The notes under the pieces were generated by a model, which did no database searches, was not told the origin of the DNA, and saw nothing but the letters and a program-made list of their open reading frames with translations. A program made the position numbers and the translations under genes. From Glebionis coronaria (lineage: Eukaryota > Streptophyta > Magnoliopsida > Asterales > Asteraceae): 64,000 bases of DNA. Shown here in pieces: positions 9,619 through 20,077 of this stretch. The stretch lies in NCBI GenBank assembly GCA_025667525.1, contig CM046875.1:289975147-290039146 (forward strand), read 5' to 3'. How positions within the stretch are numbered: position 1 is the first letter of the stretch; every line of letters begins with the position of its first letter.

Positions 9619-12586
9619 ATGAAGAGGTCTTTCTTGATCCATGAGAGGTAAAGATTGAGACAGGTTGTCAGAGTCATTTCTATTGCTGCCTAAGAGCCCT
9701 ACTTAAGATATTGCTTGAAAGGCGTTGGTTGAGTGACTGCACTCGCCCCTTTGAAGATGGCCCATCCCATATTCCCTACTTCGCCCGTTGTCACTTTTGC
9801 TGCCCAAGGATCGGCCTTGGAGAGCCTTTTTGGTGCATCTAAGACTGATAAGAGTGATGTGAAAGAATGGCACACTCATTTCTCTTCTGGCTTTCCTTTT
9901 ATGGATAGAAAGAATATCTCCTTAGGAGAGTCTTTTATGAGTTGACTGTAACCCGAAGGCTTCTCGATCTAGTAGGTAAGAAAGAAGATCTTCGTATAGT
10001 TAATGAATGAAACCGAAACCACTAGGGTAGATCTCGTCTGTGATCCCTGGGCTTGTTAATTGAGAGAGAAAGCCCTACATCAAGAGTTTTAATAGGAAGG
10101 CCATCCCATGCCTCGCTTGTGCTTGTTTTAATACAGACTTGCCTACTTCCTTCAGCCTGTTGCCCGTAGACAGATGCCTTGAGTGCCAAACTCTATAATA
10201 AGGGTGGGGTATCCGAATCGACCTCCAACACTGATTCCGGATATCGTAATCTTGGATCCAGGTCTAGGTACTTTTTCTGATTCAGATTCTCTTAGGTACA
10301 ATACTGAAGCTAAGTATAAGTAGATGAAAACAGCTTGACCAAGAGTTGTTAGAGTGGATTATTCAGCTAAGTCAGTAAAGCCGGAAAAGCCTTGCTCTAA
10401 AGGAGCTTGGGGTGAAACCCTTCTATAAAGGGGAGTTTTGTTTGGCAGATCGACTTATAGTTGCTTCGGATGTAGCATTTGATGGGGATCTTTCAGCAGC
10501 GGGAAGTTATTTGAATCTTTATTAAATAGGTGATCCGCGAACTCTTCTGCTGCTGCAGCAAGACCGAAATTTTAGGTTTGATTTGAAGTTCATATTTTGA
10601 GTCTTGGATGTGCTCCCAGGGGAAAGGGCTAAAATCAATCATTCCGAAGGAGTCTTACTTCCATTCCCAAGTGTTAGAGTAGAATACTTTGTAGCGCCCA
10701 AGGGAATTGGATAAGAAGAAAGTCTCTTACTTTCAAGGTTAGGAGCGGGTGAAGGATGTGATCCGGGGCCGGGGCTGGTCACAGATATAACCTATCGCCG
10801 CTAGGGAACTACTCTCCTCTGGTATTAGCATTAGCAACCCCCGCTGAAAGAATGATGCTCATATAGATTCTATTTCGTGCTTTGCTATAACCTTCCCCGC
10901 TCATTTGACTTTTCTTTGGCCTGGTGGGCATGAAAAAGAAGACTGGACTTCCTCTTACTGTACAGGGCTTCCCCTTAGCCCTTGCTTGACTACTTGTCTT
11001 TTTCTTTTAGGATGGAAACCCTGATCGGCGGGTGGCCTAGCTAACCCCTTTCTTCGTGCTTTTTACGAAAGATCGCTTGCCATTGAACGGATCACAGGAA
11101 AGAACCCAGCAGATAGAATCCGGTAAAAGCCAAGACAAATATCCTTGCAGGGAATCAATCCCCTAAACTGAGGTATCCTTGGATTAGCGAACAAATTAAT
11201 TCAACTCAAGTGGAGGACGTGGCTTAGCTTGTACTTTCTCATCCCAACTATTCCTGCATGGGTTGGTTGACACAGTAGAACTTCTCATCTTCTTTCATGA
11301 GATTCTCAAGAATGATCGCATAAGCCTATATCAGATTGGTATTGAAACTACTTGGTATTAAGAGAAGCAAGCTTGCTCCATAATCATGAAAAGAGGGTAG
11401 TTTAACCTATAGGTAGTGTGAATGGATCTATAATAGATGCTAAATGAAGAAAGTGAGATTCTAAGCAGTTAGCATAGCGGAAGGAGATTCCTACTCTATG
11501 CCTGCAGTTAGTCACTGACTACTGTACCGGTAAGTACTCTCAGTCATTGGGGGGCTTTCAAAACACTCTAACCTTCAGGACAAGTAGTACTAAAGAGAAG
11601 ACATAGGAAAGCTGACTACCTAGGAGCTAAGCTATAGAGAGAAGGAGGGAATGCTAACCATCACTCAAAGCAATAGAGAAGGGGCGTAGCAGAAAGGAAA
11701 GCGATCCTGACAACCAATGGCATAGCAGAGCAGGGATACCTTCCGGAAAGACTGCATTCCCAGAGAGAGATGGGATAGAGGCTGAAGCTGGGAGAAAGGG
11801 TAGTATCCAGAATCAAGAGAAGGGGCAAACCATCCGAGTTGAACTATGTCAAATTGGAGACACCTCTTTAGCTATGAGATGATTAGACTACTAGGCTCCT
11901 CGTATAACCAGCTAGGTTCATATAACTAGCCACCCTTTAGACAGAAGATTGAGGATGAGTCCGATGTTGTCCCTACTTCCTTCATCCACTCTTTGAATAT
12001 CACTAGTATGCGGGGTTCTTCCTTCTACCCTGCTATCCCTGCTCTATAGAGGTAAGACAGCGAATAGAGGCTACTATATGATTGACTTGCCCTCTGCTGA
12101 GAGAGGTTATTGAACAGGCTACTCTTCGTGCTTCTCACTCCTGTAGAGAGCAGGAAGATTGATAGCTATTGAGTTACCGGTTATTTCCACTATCAAAGTT
12201 CTCCCTAGCATTCCACTACTATTATAGCATGACTCAGACTGGTCAACGGTTGTGCTACTCCATAAAATCAGACTAGCCCCTAGCATTCAACCCTAGCATT
12301 TATGATAGCATGCCATCAATAATTATATAGAAGAGTTATGAATTAGCTATCACTTCTTTGGGACCGAGTAAGCCTACCGGGGAGCTAGTAATCCCACCAT
12401 TGTGCAAGCTTTAGTCCCTGAATAAACCAGAAGCACTTCTGACTATGAGAGTGAGTCTGTTTCCTATGAGTTGTAGAACTCATCTAAGGATGAACTGAAA
12501 ACGGATAGAAAACATAGGAATTGTGGGTTTTCAGTATCCACGATCTTGCTTTAGGCCAGCAGTATTTTAGGGCGGACCACTTGGAA
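9619..12586. other. Mitochondrial spacer, no gene seen
   Basis: About 3 kb without a recognisable gene. A 70-codon ORF at 9733-9945 has no family I know and is not called. No tRNA arms were noticed. Confidence 0.5.
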
Positions 12587-12775
12587 TCAAGATTCTGAAG
12601 TCCTTCTATGTACAATAACATCATTATCCCGCTCTATCTGCAATAGAGATTTCTCATTATATACGGGGAGAGGAGAAGAATCACCTGGTCGAATAGAAAC
12701 AATTTCACCAAGAAGATCGAGTTCTTTCACCTCTACAATTCGGTAAAGCGGCTTCGCCTTCTCGCTTTTGTTCAA
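12587..12775 (-). CDS. Hypothetical 62-codon ORF downstream of atp6
   Basis: An ATG 19 nt downstream of the atp6 stop opens 62 codons on the same strand (MNKSEKAKPLYRIVEVKELDL...). The product would be small, charged and without membrane segments. It could be a co-transcribed mitochondrial ORF or chance. Nothing in it is recognised. Confidence 0.25.
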   Translation of the reverse strand: MNKSEKAKPLYRIVEVKELDLLGEIVSIRPGDSSPLPVYNEKSLLQIERDNDVIVHRRTSES

Positions 12776-12794
12776 TTATAAATAAATAACCACT

Positions 12795-13606
12795 TTAATG
12801 AAGATTTATAGCATCATTCAAGTAAATACAAATTAAGATCGTAAAAACATAAGCTTGTAATATAGCTACACCTAATTCCAGACCAGTTAATTCAAGAACT
12901 ATAAATAAAGGACCAAGATCCCCTATAAAAAACAAAATATCATTCATACATAGCATAGTCCAAGCGAACCCACTTAAAATCTTTACTAAACTATGACCGG
13001 CCATCATATTAGCAAATAATCGTATTCCTAAGCTTAATACGCGAAAACAATAAGAAATTAGCTCAAGGAGTACTAAAAAGGGTGCTAACGGCAGTGGGAC
13101 TCCTGCGGGTAATAAGAAGCTTAAAAAATGAAGCCCATTTCTTTGAAATCCCACTATAGTAATGCCAATAAAAAGAGAAAACGAGAGACCTAAAGTAATG
13201 AGAAAATGACTTGTAACTATGAAGCTATAAGGTATCATACCCTGAAGATTACAAAATAACAAAAAAGTAAAAGTGACCAAGATGCAAGGGAAAACTTTTG
13301 TTTAACATTTCCGGAAAGACCCCCTATTTGTTCGTTTACCAGGTTCAGCACGAAATCATAAATAAGCTCTACCAAGGATTGCCAAGCATTTGGTACTAAG
13401 TTTCCTCCTCCTTTTTTAGTAACAAAATGAATCAGAAGTAGGACCAAACTGAGAGTTAGCAGCATAAACAAAGAGGAATTTGTGAATGAGAAATACAAGT
13501 TTCCTATCTTCATAGGAATCAATGGGAGAATGGAAAATTGCTCTAGTGGACTGGGGGCCTCTGGGGGCACCCAATTTATCGCGGTCCTTACCGCCTCCCG
13601 GGTCAC
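12795..13606 (-). pseudogene. atp6: ATP synthase subunit a (atp6) core, frameshifted
   Basis: This is the proton-channel subunit of mitochondrial F0 ATP synthase, a multi-pass inner-membrane protein. The N-terminal half (13235-13606, with PLEQFSILPLIPMKIGNLYFSFTNSSLF) and the C-terminal half (12795-13280, with the LLELISYCFRVLSLGIRLFANMMAGH helix holding the conserved Arg) lie in different frames. The frame breaks in a run of four A on the plus strand at 13291-13294; intact plant atp6 should have one more base there. The C-terminal half ends normally at LNDAINLH. A few residues differ from what I expect for plant ATP6 (for example Val in FRVLSL, Glu in VLELTG), which fits relaxed constraint. 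Either a nuclear pseudogene or a homopolymer sequencing error explains the break. Confidence 0.88.
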
Positions 13607-14091
13607 TTTGTGGACCCCCCATCCTCGGCCACTAACTGGTTGATTGAATCATGGAGAAGTCTAGCGCGAACCCATTCGGTAACAACATCGAATCTTTCTA
13701 CGGGGCACACACCCTTGTATTTCTCTAGCACTTCGCACAGCTCTTGATTTAGGGCAGCAACTATATCAACGCCGCCGGTTCCCTCCAAAAAATCAGATAC
13801 AGGCAGTAAAGGCATATCTTGAGCTTGAGGAGGCATATCTTGAGCTTGAGGAGGCAGCATATCTTGAGCTTGAGGCATATCTTGAGCTTGAGGAGGCAGC
13901 ATATCTTGAGCTTGAGGCATATCTTGAGCTTGAGGAGGCAGCATATCTTGAGCTTGAGGCATATCTTGAGGGGGATTTCGAGTTGGAGACATTCTGGATT
14001 GAGAATAAAGGATTCCCCCCATACAGAAAGAGAGTCCTTCCTGTACGAGTAGTGAAGAACTAAACGAGAACTTTTGTTGGTTGTTGACCAA
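13603..14091 (-). pseudogene. atp6: atp6 N-terminal presequence region with internal repeats
   Basis: A 162-codon frame immediately upstream of the conserved atp6 core on the same strand. Angiosperm atp6 genes carry long, poorly conserved N-terminal extensions removed from the mature protein; I take this as that extension. It has an internal QDMPQAQDMLPPQA repeat, then a less repetitive part (ELCEVLEKYKGVCPVERFD). It ends at TGA 13603-13605, overlapping the core frame. The plus strand has six C at 13615-13620; one more base in that run would put the extension and core in one frame, so a 1-nt loss is likely. The start codon is uncertain. Confidence 0.6.
13811..13970 (-). repeat. 42-bp-period minisatellite in atp6 presequence
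   Basis: Units of catatcttgagcttgag alternate with a short or longer spacer to make a 42-bp period, about three and a half copies, coding QAQDMPQAQDMLPP per unit. The period is a multiple of three, so copy changes keep the frame. Confidence 0.85.
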
Positions 14092-14370
14092 CGGAAAGAA
14101 AGGGAAAGAAGACTAACGAAGATGATCCTGGATTGGTCACCTGAAGAAAGTTGACATTGACGGCTTACTCTTTTGCTGAGCCAAAAAAAGAGAAAGAATG
14201 TCTATGAAGAGAGATTCTCGGAGGAGCAAGCAGAGGCTCGAAAGCCGGAGCGCGCGAGCGCGCTTTCCGTTTTCTCAGTTGGCTCTCGGAAGATATATTG
14301 ACTTAGAAACGTACTCTTCTTCCGCTTTTGTTCCGCTTTTGCAGAAAATTCTCTTCTCTTACGAAATTAC

Positions 14371-14397
14371 GAGTTGGATGAACAGATCGCTCCTAAA
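14371..14397 (-). promoter_or_regulatory. Leader block shared with cox2 (atp6 copy)
   Basis: The plus strand reads ggatgaacagatcgctcc within 14371-14397. Nearly the same 25-27 bases occur at 32772-32796 and 34859-34885, upstream of the two cox2 exon 1 copies and in the same orientation relative to the gene. It is likely a mitochondrial 5' leader or promoter segment copied between genes. Confidence 0.55.
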
Positions 14398-14404
14398 GGT
14401 TTAA

Positions 14405-17400
14405 TAAGACATTAGATTCTCATTCATCAATAACTAGACTTCCTGCTTCTCACATGGAAGGGCCCTGTCCGGAAGAAGAGGAAAAGGAGTTCACCTCAAA
14501 TCAAGGCAACGCGCAATCAATCCATCTATCCTGTCTGATTGAGAAAGCCATTAGGTTCCAGAGTTCCGACCTATAAAGGAGTGAAACCGCTTCCAAAGAC
14601 TCAGCGATAGGGTAGGGCGTAGTGACTACTCAGATGAAACCTTCGGAGGAAGCATGGTGTTAAACGAGGTCGGTGAAGCATACCTTCCATCCAGTGCTAT
14701 GTTTGTTTGCACGAGAAGGTGTGATCGTAGGAGCTCAACCTGTTGCCGGTGGTTTGAGACATAACCGCTGCTAGGGAAATCAAAGGGTTGGTCCTATCCG
14801 CTTTTAGAGTGATCGCAGACTTAAGTAGGTCCCTGAGAGTCCTCGCATCACAGCTTGCTCTCTTATACAATTCCAAAGCATTCTTTTCATAGGCTTACTA
14901 ACTACTGGATACAAGATAGGGTATACTGGTTCTAAGCCTACCTTTTCTTTTTCTTACTCGCTGACAACCTTGCTTACTTTGAACTTTTTCTTAAGCTTGG
15001 CAGACTAGCTCCTAACTTCCTTGATAGAGCGATGAGCTTACTTAAATAGAGTGCTATCCTCAGTAATTACTTAAAGGAGAACCTTGCACCAGAACGAGGC
15101 TTACTCAGACTCTTACTTCGGGGTAGCTGCTTTAGAACCTAACCTTATTTTCACTTCTAGGGTTTGCTGGTTCTAAAACCTGTCTCCCCTTTTTTTGAGG
15201 AAGTAAGGAAGTGGATAAACCTTATAACCCTGTAGGAGTAGGAGCCAGCTAATCCCTCTATCAGTCTAACCCCGCGAGCAAGGCGAAGAGTGCCCTAGGG
15301 TCCGTCCCGGGATGCTCACTACGACCTGCTGATACTCCCCCGCAGTAGGAGCGGACTGAGTCGGTACTCGTCTACGAGAGGTGCACTCGTATGCCTTTCG
15401 AGGCTTCCCCCTTGGAAATATTCTCGGCAGAACAAAACCTGTTTTTGTTGCAGAAAAAACCTGCTTTAGATCCGCTAGAACATGTAGATCTATTAGACTA
15501 CAAAGAAAGAAATTGGTAGTAAGAGAACTGTCTCTAAACCACTAAAGCACCTACAATAATAAGTAATAATCAGTCTACCTACGGTACATTGTAGAGAGAC
15601 GTTCGACTCCACGCTTCCAGCTACGAAATTCAAGCAATAAGGGCCGGTGCCACCCACTATTCTAGTTAGACTAGGAAATTTCCCCCCGCCTCTGGTTAGT
15701 TAATTCTTATATAAGTATAAGCGGGTTTAAGCTTAGAAGAAAAGAAAGCACCAGGCTTAGAACGGGCATGGAACACAGGATTGGCTGCCAAGTGTGTAAG
15801 GCTAGCATTAGAACAGAGCCGGAGAAATTGATAGCGAAATGGCACCGCTAGATCGCCTAGCAAGTAAGAAATAAAAGTGGAAAGGTAGTAAAGGCGAGTG
15901 CCATCTGCTTCGGCACTAACCCTGGAAAGAGTCGGTTGCTTTATGGCTTTCTAAGGCTGTTTAAAGGTTACTGAGGTTTTGTGGGTCTATAGGTTTGGAA
16001 CCCTCTTATTATTATCCTCTACCATTCCTGTTTCCGGATCAACATCTAAAACAGCTAGGTCTCGGGTCTATCTGCATGTGGCTGGGGTCCCAACATCGGA
16101 GAAGAAGAATAGTTCTGGCAAATTATGGGATCCACTATCGCTTCTAGTCTTCTTGTGATCTACAGGTTAGCTTTCTAAGTCTCATTCAATCCATTTCGTC
16201 TTAGGCTCAAGGGAAGGAAAGCTCGAAAACTTCCTCTCGCCAACCCAGTTCAGTAGGAATGCCCGAGCGATAGAGCGTATCAGCTACACCTTAGCATTAG
16301 TAATAGAATTTTTTCTTATACACTTGTTATTGAAGGATTGATTTTAGTTGACTTTCAGTTAGCACAAAGTGAAAATCAAAGTCTGAAGAGTGTTCGTTCC
16401 CAATCCTAGTACAAATCGGCTAGGGCTAGGTATTAGTAGTCAGAAAGAAAAGGTTGTACTAACTATTTACGGGTGCGGTGGCGTGGCTGAGCTTAAGGTT
16501 TCAACATTCTATCTTTTAGTAGTTCGAGAAAGGACGTCCCTTTGAGTCTTATAAGGATTCTAGCTCTCTTCTATTTTGCCTTCACCCTATGAGTTCAGGG
16601 TGCTTTCCTGGCTCGCCTTCACTCTCTTTAAATAAGAAAGACGGGGCTTCCTTTCCTCCTAACCAACTCGCTACAGGGTCTATGTAATTGAGTTGGTTCT
16701 GTATAAGCAGGGGTGGGGATGACGCTCGTATACCGTAACTTGTCAGTAGAGTCATTCATCCTTATCTTGGTTGCATTCTTTATCCTGGAAAGCTAGTCTA
16801 GTCTCCGCCCCCTGTCTCTGGGCAGCCTTTGATCATCCCGGTGAGCCTTCCCCTTATATATGAGAGAGGTCGTGATAGGGAAATTTCCTTATTACCAGGA
16901 AAGATAAAATGGGCCAAATCGCCTGCTAGAGAAGAAGCTCTTAGGGAATCGATCTAGACTAGATGAGATGCCGGTACCATTAAACTAGCTGCTAGAACGA
17001 GTTCAAGAGATGAGGATCCAGGTAGTGAAGTCACCCTCGGGGGAAGAATAATTCCATTCACTTGCGAAACTGCTAAGAAGAATAGCTTTTCTCTGAATCC
17101 GCCACTCACTCTCTTTCGGGTAGGGTTAACAAGAAAGTCAAAGCAATCTCCTCAACCTAGAAAGAGAACTCCGGGATCTTCTTTTTCTTCTTAAGAACCC
17201 GAAGGCGAACTAATCCGTCTTGGTGCAGCTCCTAGTCCTGATCGATTGGCTACCGGGTGTTCACTCAAACTAAAAAGAAAAAAAAATGGAAATAGTGAAT
17301 CAAGATCTAGACTATCCTCTATCCGGAGAGATATGCCCCTATGAGCGACTATGCCGATCTTTATATGTTTTGGCCACGTGCGTTTCCGCTAAGAAGAAGA

Positions 17401-17430
17401 AGGTTTGGATCTTTAAACCTTAAGAGGATG
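14405..17430. other. Mitochondrial spacer, no gene seen
   Basis: Three kilobases with no recognisable coding sequence, tRNA or rRNA. It separates the atp6 leader from the rps4 3' end. Confidence 0.5.
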
Positions 17431-18417
17431 CTATCGAATGTGCTCTTGGCGCACGTGAGGGATGTGACCTATGTTAGGTCCATAAGATAGCACAGCTTTT
17501 GGTGTTCTATAATTCACCTCCGAATAATGAGTAGATAGGGAAGAGCTTTTTCTTTTTCTCTTCATAGAAGACTGATGGGTGGAACAAGAGGTCAAATTAC
17601 TATATAAAGAAGAGTTGTAAACTATAGTACTTCTTTTTCTATTTAGGGTTTTTTCGTTCCTTCTCTTCGATAAGAATATCGATTTGAAATGATAAAAATG
17701 CCTCTTTATTCTCTTGTGTTCAGCGAAAGAACTGCCTAAGCATACTTTTTCGGATCCAAACTTCTTTGTTCTTTCTAAGTCTTCGTCTTGCATAGAAGAA
17801 CGCAACTGTTGCAAAAACGGGTCTTTCAGTAGTAGGCGGCATCCCCTCTTAGTTTTAAGTAAGCGGAACCATTCCGTTTTGGTTCTTCTCCACATTCTTA
17901 CCGGGCTATCCAGGAATTTTCCTATGATTTTAGAAACTGAAATTTCGATATAGAAGGATCTCCTTATTTCTGAATAGATTATAGCATCATTTTCTTTCAA
18001 AGATATGAAATCACCTTGGGAAACTTGAAAAGAAGTAATGCTGACTATTACATTATTCACACAAAGCCTTCGATGACTTATCCGCTGCCTTGCTTGAGGA
18101 AGAATTTCACTAAAATGGAGACGAACCGGAATAACCTCCGATCTTGTTTCTGGATTGAGTGGAAAAGGAATATATGAAGTTCGTTCTGTTCCTCTATGCA
18201 TCTCTGTGATGGGTAAATCTCCATGAAAAAGGGGCAACTTTCGTGTAGTTTGTAATTGGATGTAACTATTCAGATTTTTTCGAGAATAAATCATTCTCTT
18301 AATAGATCTCGTCTTATTCCTCAATCTTCGAAGAATGCGGCGTTGTATTATTGTAAGTTCCCTGTTCCAAACATTTCCTTCAAGTAGACGACAAGTTTTA
18401 AATTTGAATGAAGGCAT
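17431..18417 (-). CDS. rps4: Ribosomal protein S4 (mitochondrial)
   Basis: A 328-codon open frame with the features of plant mitochondrial S4: an N-terminus MPSFKFKTCRLL, an Arg/Lys-rich S4 region (RRILRRLRNKTRSIKR), a QARQRISHRRLCVNN segment of the RNA-binding S4 fold, and the conserved C-terminal HYSEVNYRTPKAV...GPNIGHIPH. S4 binds 16S-type rRNA early in small-subunit assembly. The first ATG of the frame matches the usual start. The last seven residues (VRQEHIR) are unlike the tail I expect, and the protein is somewhat shorter than the family norm of about 350, so the 3' end may be replaced or edited. The frame is otherwise open. Confidence 0.9.
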   Translation of the reverse strand: MPSFKFKTCRLLEGNVWNRELTIIQRRILRRLRNKTRSIKRMIYSRKNLNSYIQLQTTRKLPLFHGDLPITEMHRGTERTSYIPFPLNPETRSEVIPVRLHFSEILPQARQRISHRRLCVNNVIVSITSFQVSQGDFISLKENDAIIYSEIRRSFYIEISVSKIIGKFLDSPVRMWRRTKTEWFRLLKTKRGCRLLLKDPFLQQLRSSMQDEDLERTKKFGSEKVCLGSSFAEHKRIKRHFYHFKSIFLSKRRNEKTLNRKRSTIVYNSSLYSNLTSCSTHQSSMKRKRKSSSLSTHYSEVNYRTPKAVLSYGPNIGHIPHVRQEHIR

Positions 18418-18984
18418 TCCTCCCTCACATGCATTTGCAACATATTCTTACTAAGACCGGTAATCCCCATAGACACGGCCATTCTCGGCATCTTCACTGT
18501 TGCCCCTCTTCTCAAAGCCCTTCGAGAGGAAGATGAATGTCAATGTGCCATTTTCTTCTTTCCCCGGGATACTATTGGCTTACTCTTCTTTTCCTTCGGC
18601 GAGGATACCTTAGTTCCAATCGTTTGAGGAAAGCCGGCATTCTTAGTTGAAAGGAAAGGACTTCTACCATGAACGGACTCTTTGCCTTGGGGAAATCACT
18701 TCCTTGGCTTACTAATGACCATTTCGAGAAGAACCTATTTGAAGTCTAATGCCACATCTGACTCAACAGCTCCTTCTTCCTCTGAGAACTCGACTTTGAT
18801 TCCTGCCTCCACTACTGGTGTGTCTTCTGTCGTTCTCAGTGCTTCCCTAGTGGCATCTTCACTCATGACAGAATCAAGCATCGAGTCTTCATCGCTGTCA
18901 CAGGCTACGGCTTTGCAGTCCTACACCACTGCATCTGGTTCGTTGTCCTTTGTGAACCCGAAACCATTGTTGCCCTCTTAATAG
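18418..18984. other. Spacer between rps4 and copia remnant
   Basis: Just upstream of rps4. A Ser/Thr-rich open frame at 18682-18981 on the plus strand may be the low-complexity start of the degenerate copia Gag that follows; otherwise nothing is recognised. Confidence 0.35.
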
Positions 18985-20077
18985 GTTCATGGACCGACTG
19001 CAGGCCCCTCGGCATCTATTCCACAGCCCTCCAGTCATGTTTTCATGCCTTCCCCACAGGTATATACCACGGTTCCCTCTGCTGCCTTCTCACCGTTATA
19101 CACCATGTCTTCCAATGCATCTCCTCAATCTTTCCCTTCCACCTACCAGAACCCATCATCCTTCTCACCTGCTTCTTGCTGCACCCATCTCGTATCCATA
19201 AAGGTAGACTGACGCAACTATCTTCTCTGGAAATCGCAGTTTGAACCTATACTCATCAGCAATGATTTAATGGGCTATGTGTAGGGGACCTTTCCATGTT
19301 CCCCTCAATTCATCAGTGATGCCGAAGGAAGGGCTCATCTCAACCCCCGCTTATAGTGCTTGGGTGAGAACGGATCAAAGTGTTCGCTCTTGGTTGAATG
19401 CGACACTCTCAGTGGACATGTTGACAGAAGTCTACAATAGAATATGAAAACAAAACATATATGGATGTTTGGATGGCTTTAGAGCAAAGATTTGTTGATC
19501 AGTCCACGGTTAAAGAAATGAAATTGAAGTTCGATATTCAGAATAACAGGAAAGGTAACAAGCCTATGGATGCCTATTTACGGGAACTTAAGTCTATGGT
19601 TGATGCCTTGGCTGCTATCAACTCTCTTCTATGTCCCCAAAGGATATAGTTTTCACTACAAAGCCCTTTGAATATGAAGCTTTTGTTACAAGCATCTCCG
19701 ACTCTAAGACTATTCCATCGTTTGAAGAGCTGCGGACTCAGGTCCTTAACCACGAATCGCGTCTTCATCGCATACAAGCTGCACAACACAGTGAGCAGCA
19801 ATCAGCCTTTGTGTCTCAGACTTCAGCTGCTTCTGATAATCGTTCCTCTCGCTCCAACTACAATGGAGCTCGCAACAACAATGGGCGAAATCAACAACTG
19901 ATTCTCCGCATTGCTCTTCCAAGCCCTTATTCCCAAGTTACCTTGACTAGTTCTCCGCACCTGTCTGTAACGGACCCTCTGCCTTTAGCTACAAATAAAG
20001 ACTCTCAAGAATTATGGGACTTTCTTAGAGGCCTGAATCCTTTAGATAGTGGTCAGGAAGATACCTTTAACCCCTGA
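18985..20077 (+). pseudogene. Old copia gag fragment
   Basis: A degenerate Gag is spread over three frames with stops. Recognisable pieces: NYLLWKSQFEPIL (about 19217), DVWMALEQRFVDQSTVKEMKLKFDIQNNRKG (19464 on), DAYLRELKSMVDALAAIN, FEYEAFVTSI and PSFEELRTQVLNHE (to about 19760), matching the UBN2 gag domain of Tnt1-like copia elements. No knuckle, pol or LTRs remain. Angiosperm mitochondrial genomes often carry such fragments, so this piece may predate the move of the block to the nucleus. It is much more decayed than elements 1-3. Confidence 0.7.

Noticed and set aside
13663..14091. CRISPR-like array suggested by regular repeats near 13.8-13.97 kb
   Set aside because: The repeats are contiguous 42-bp coding units without unique spacers, in plant mitochondrial DNA.
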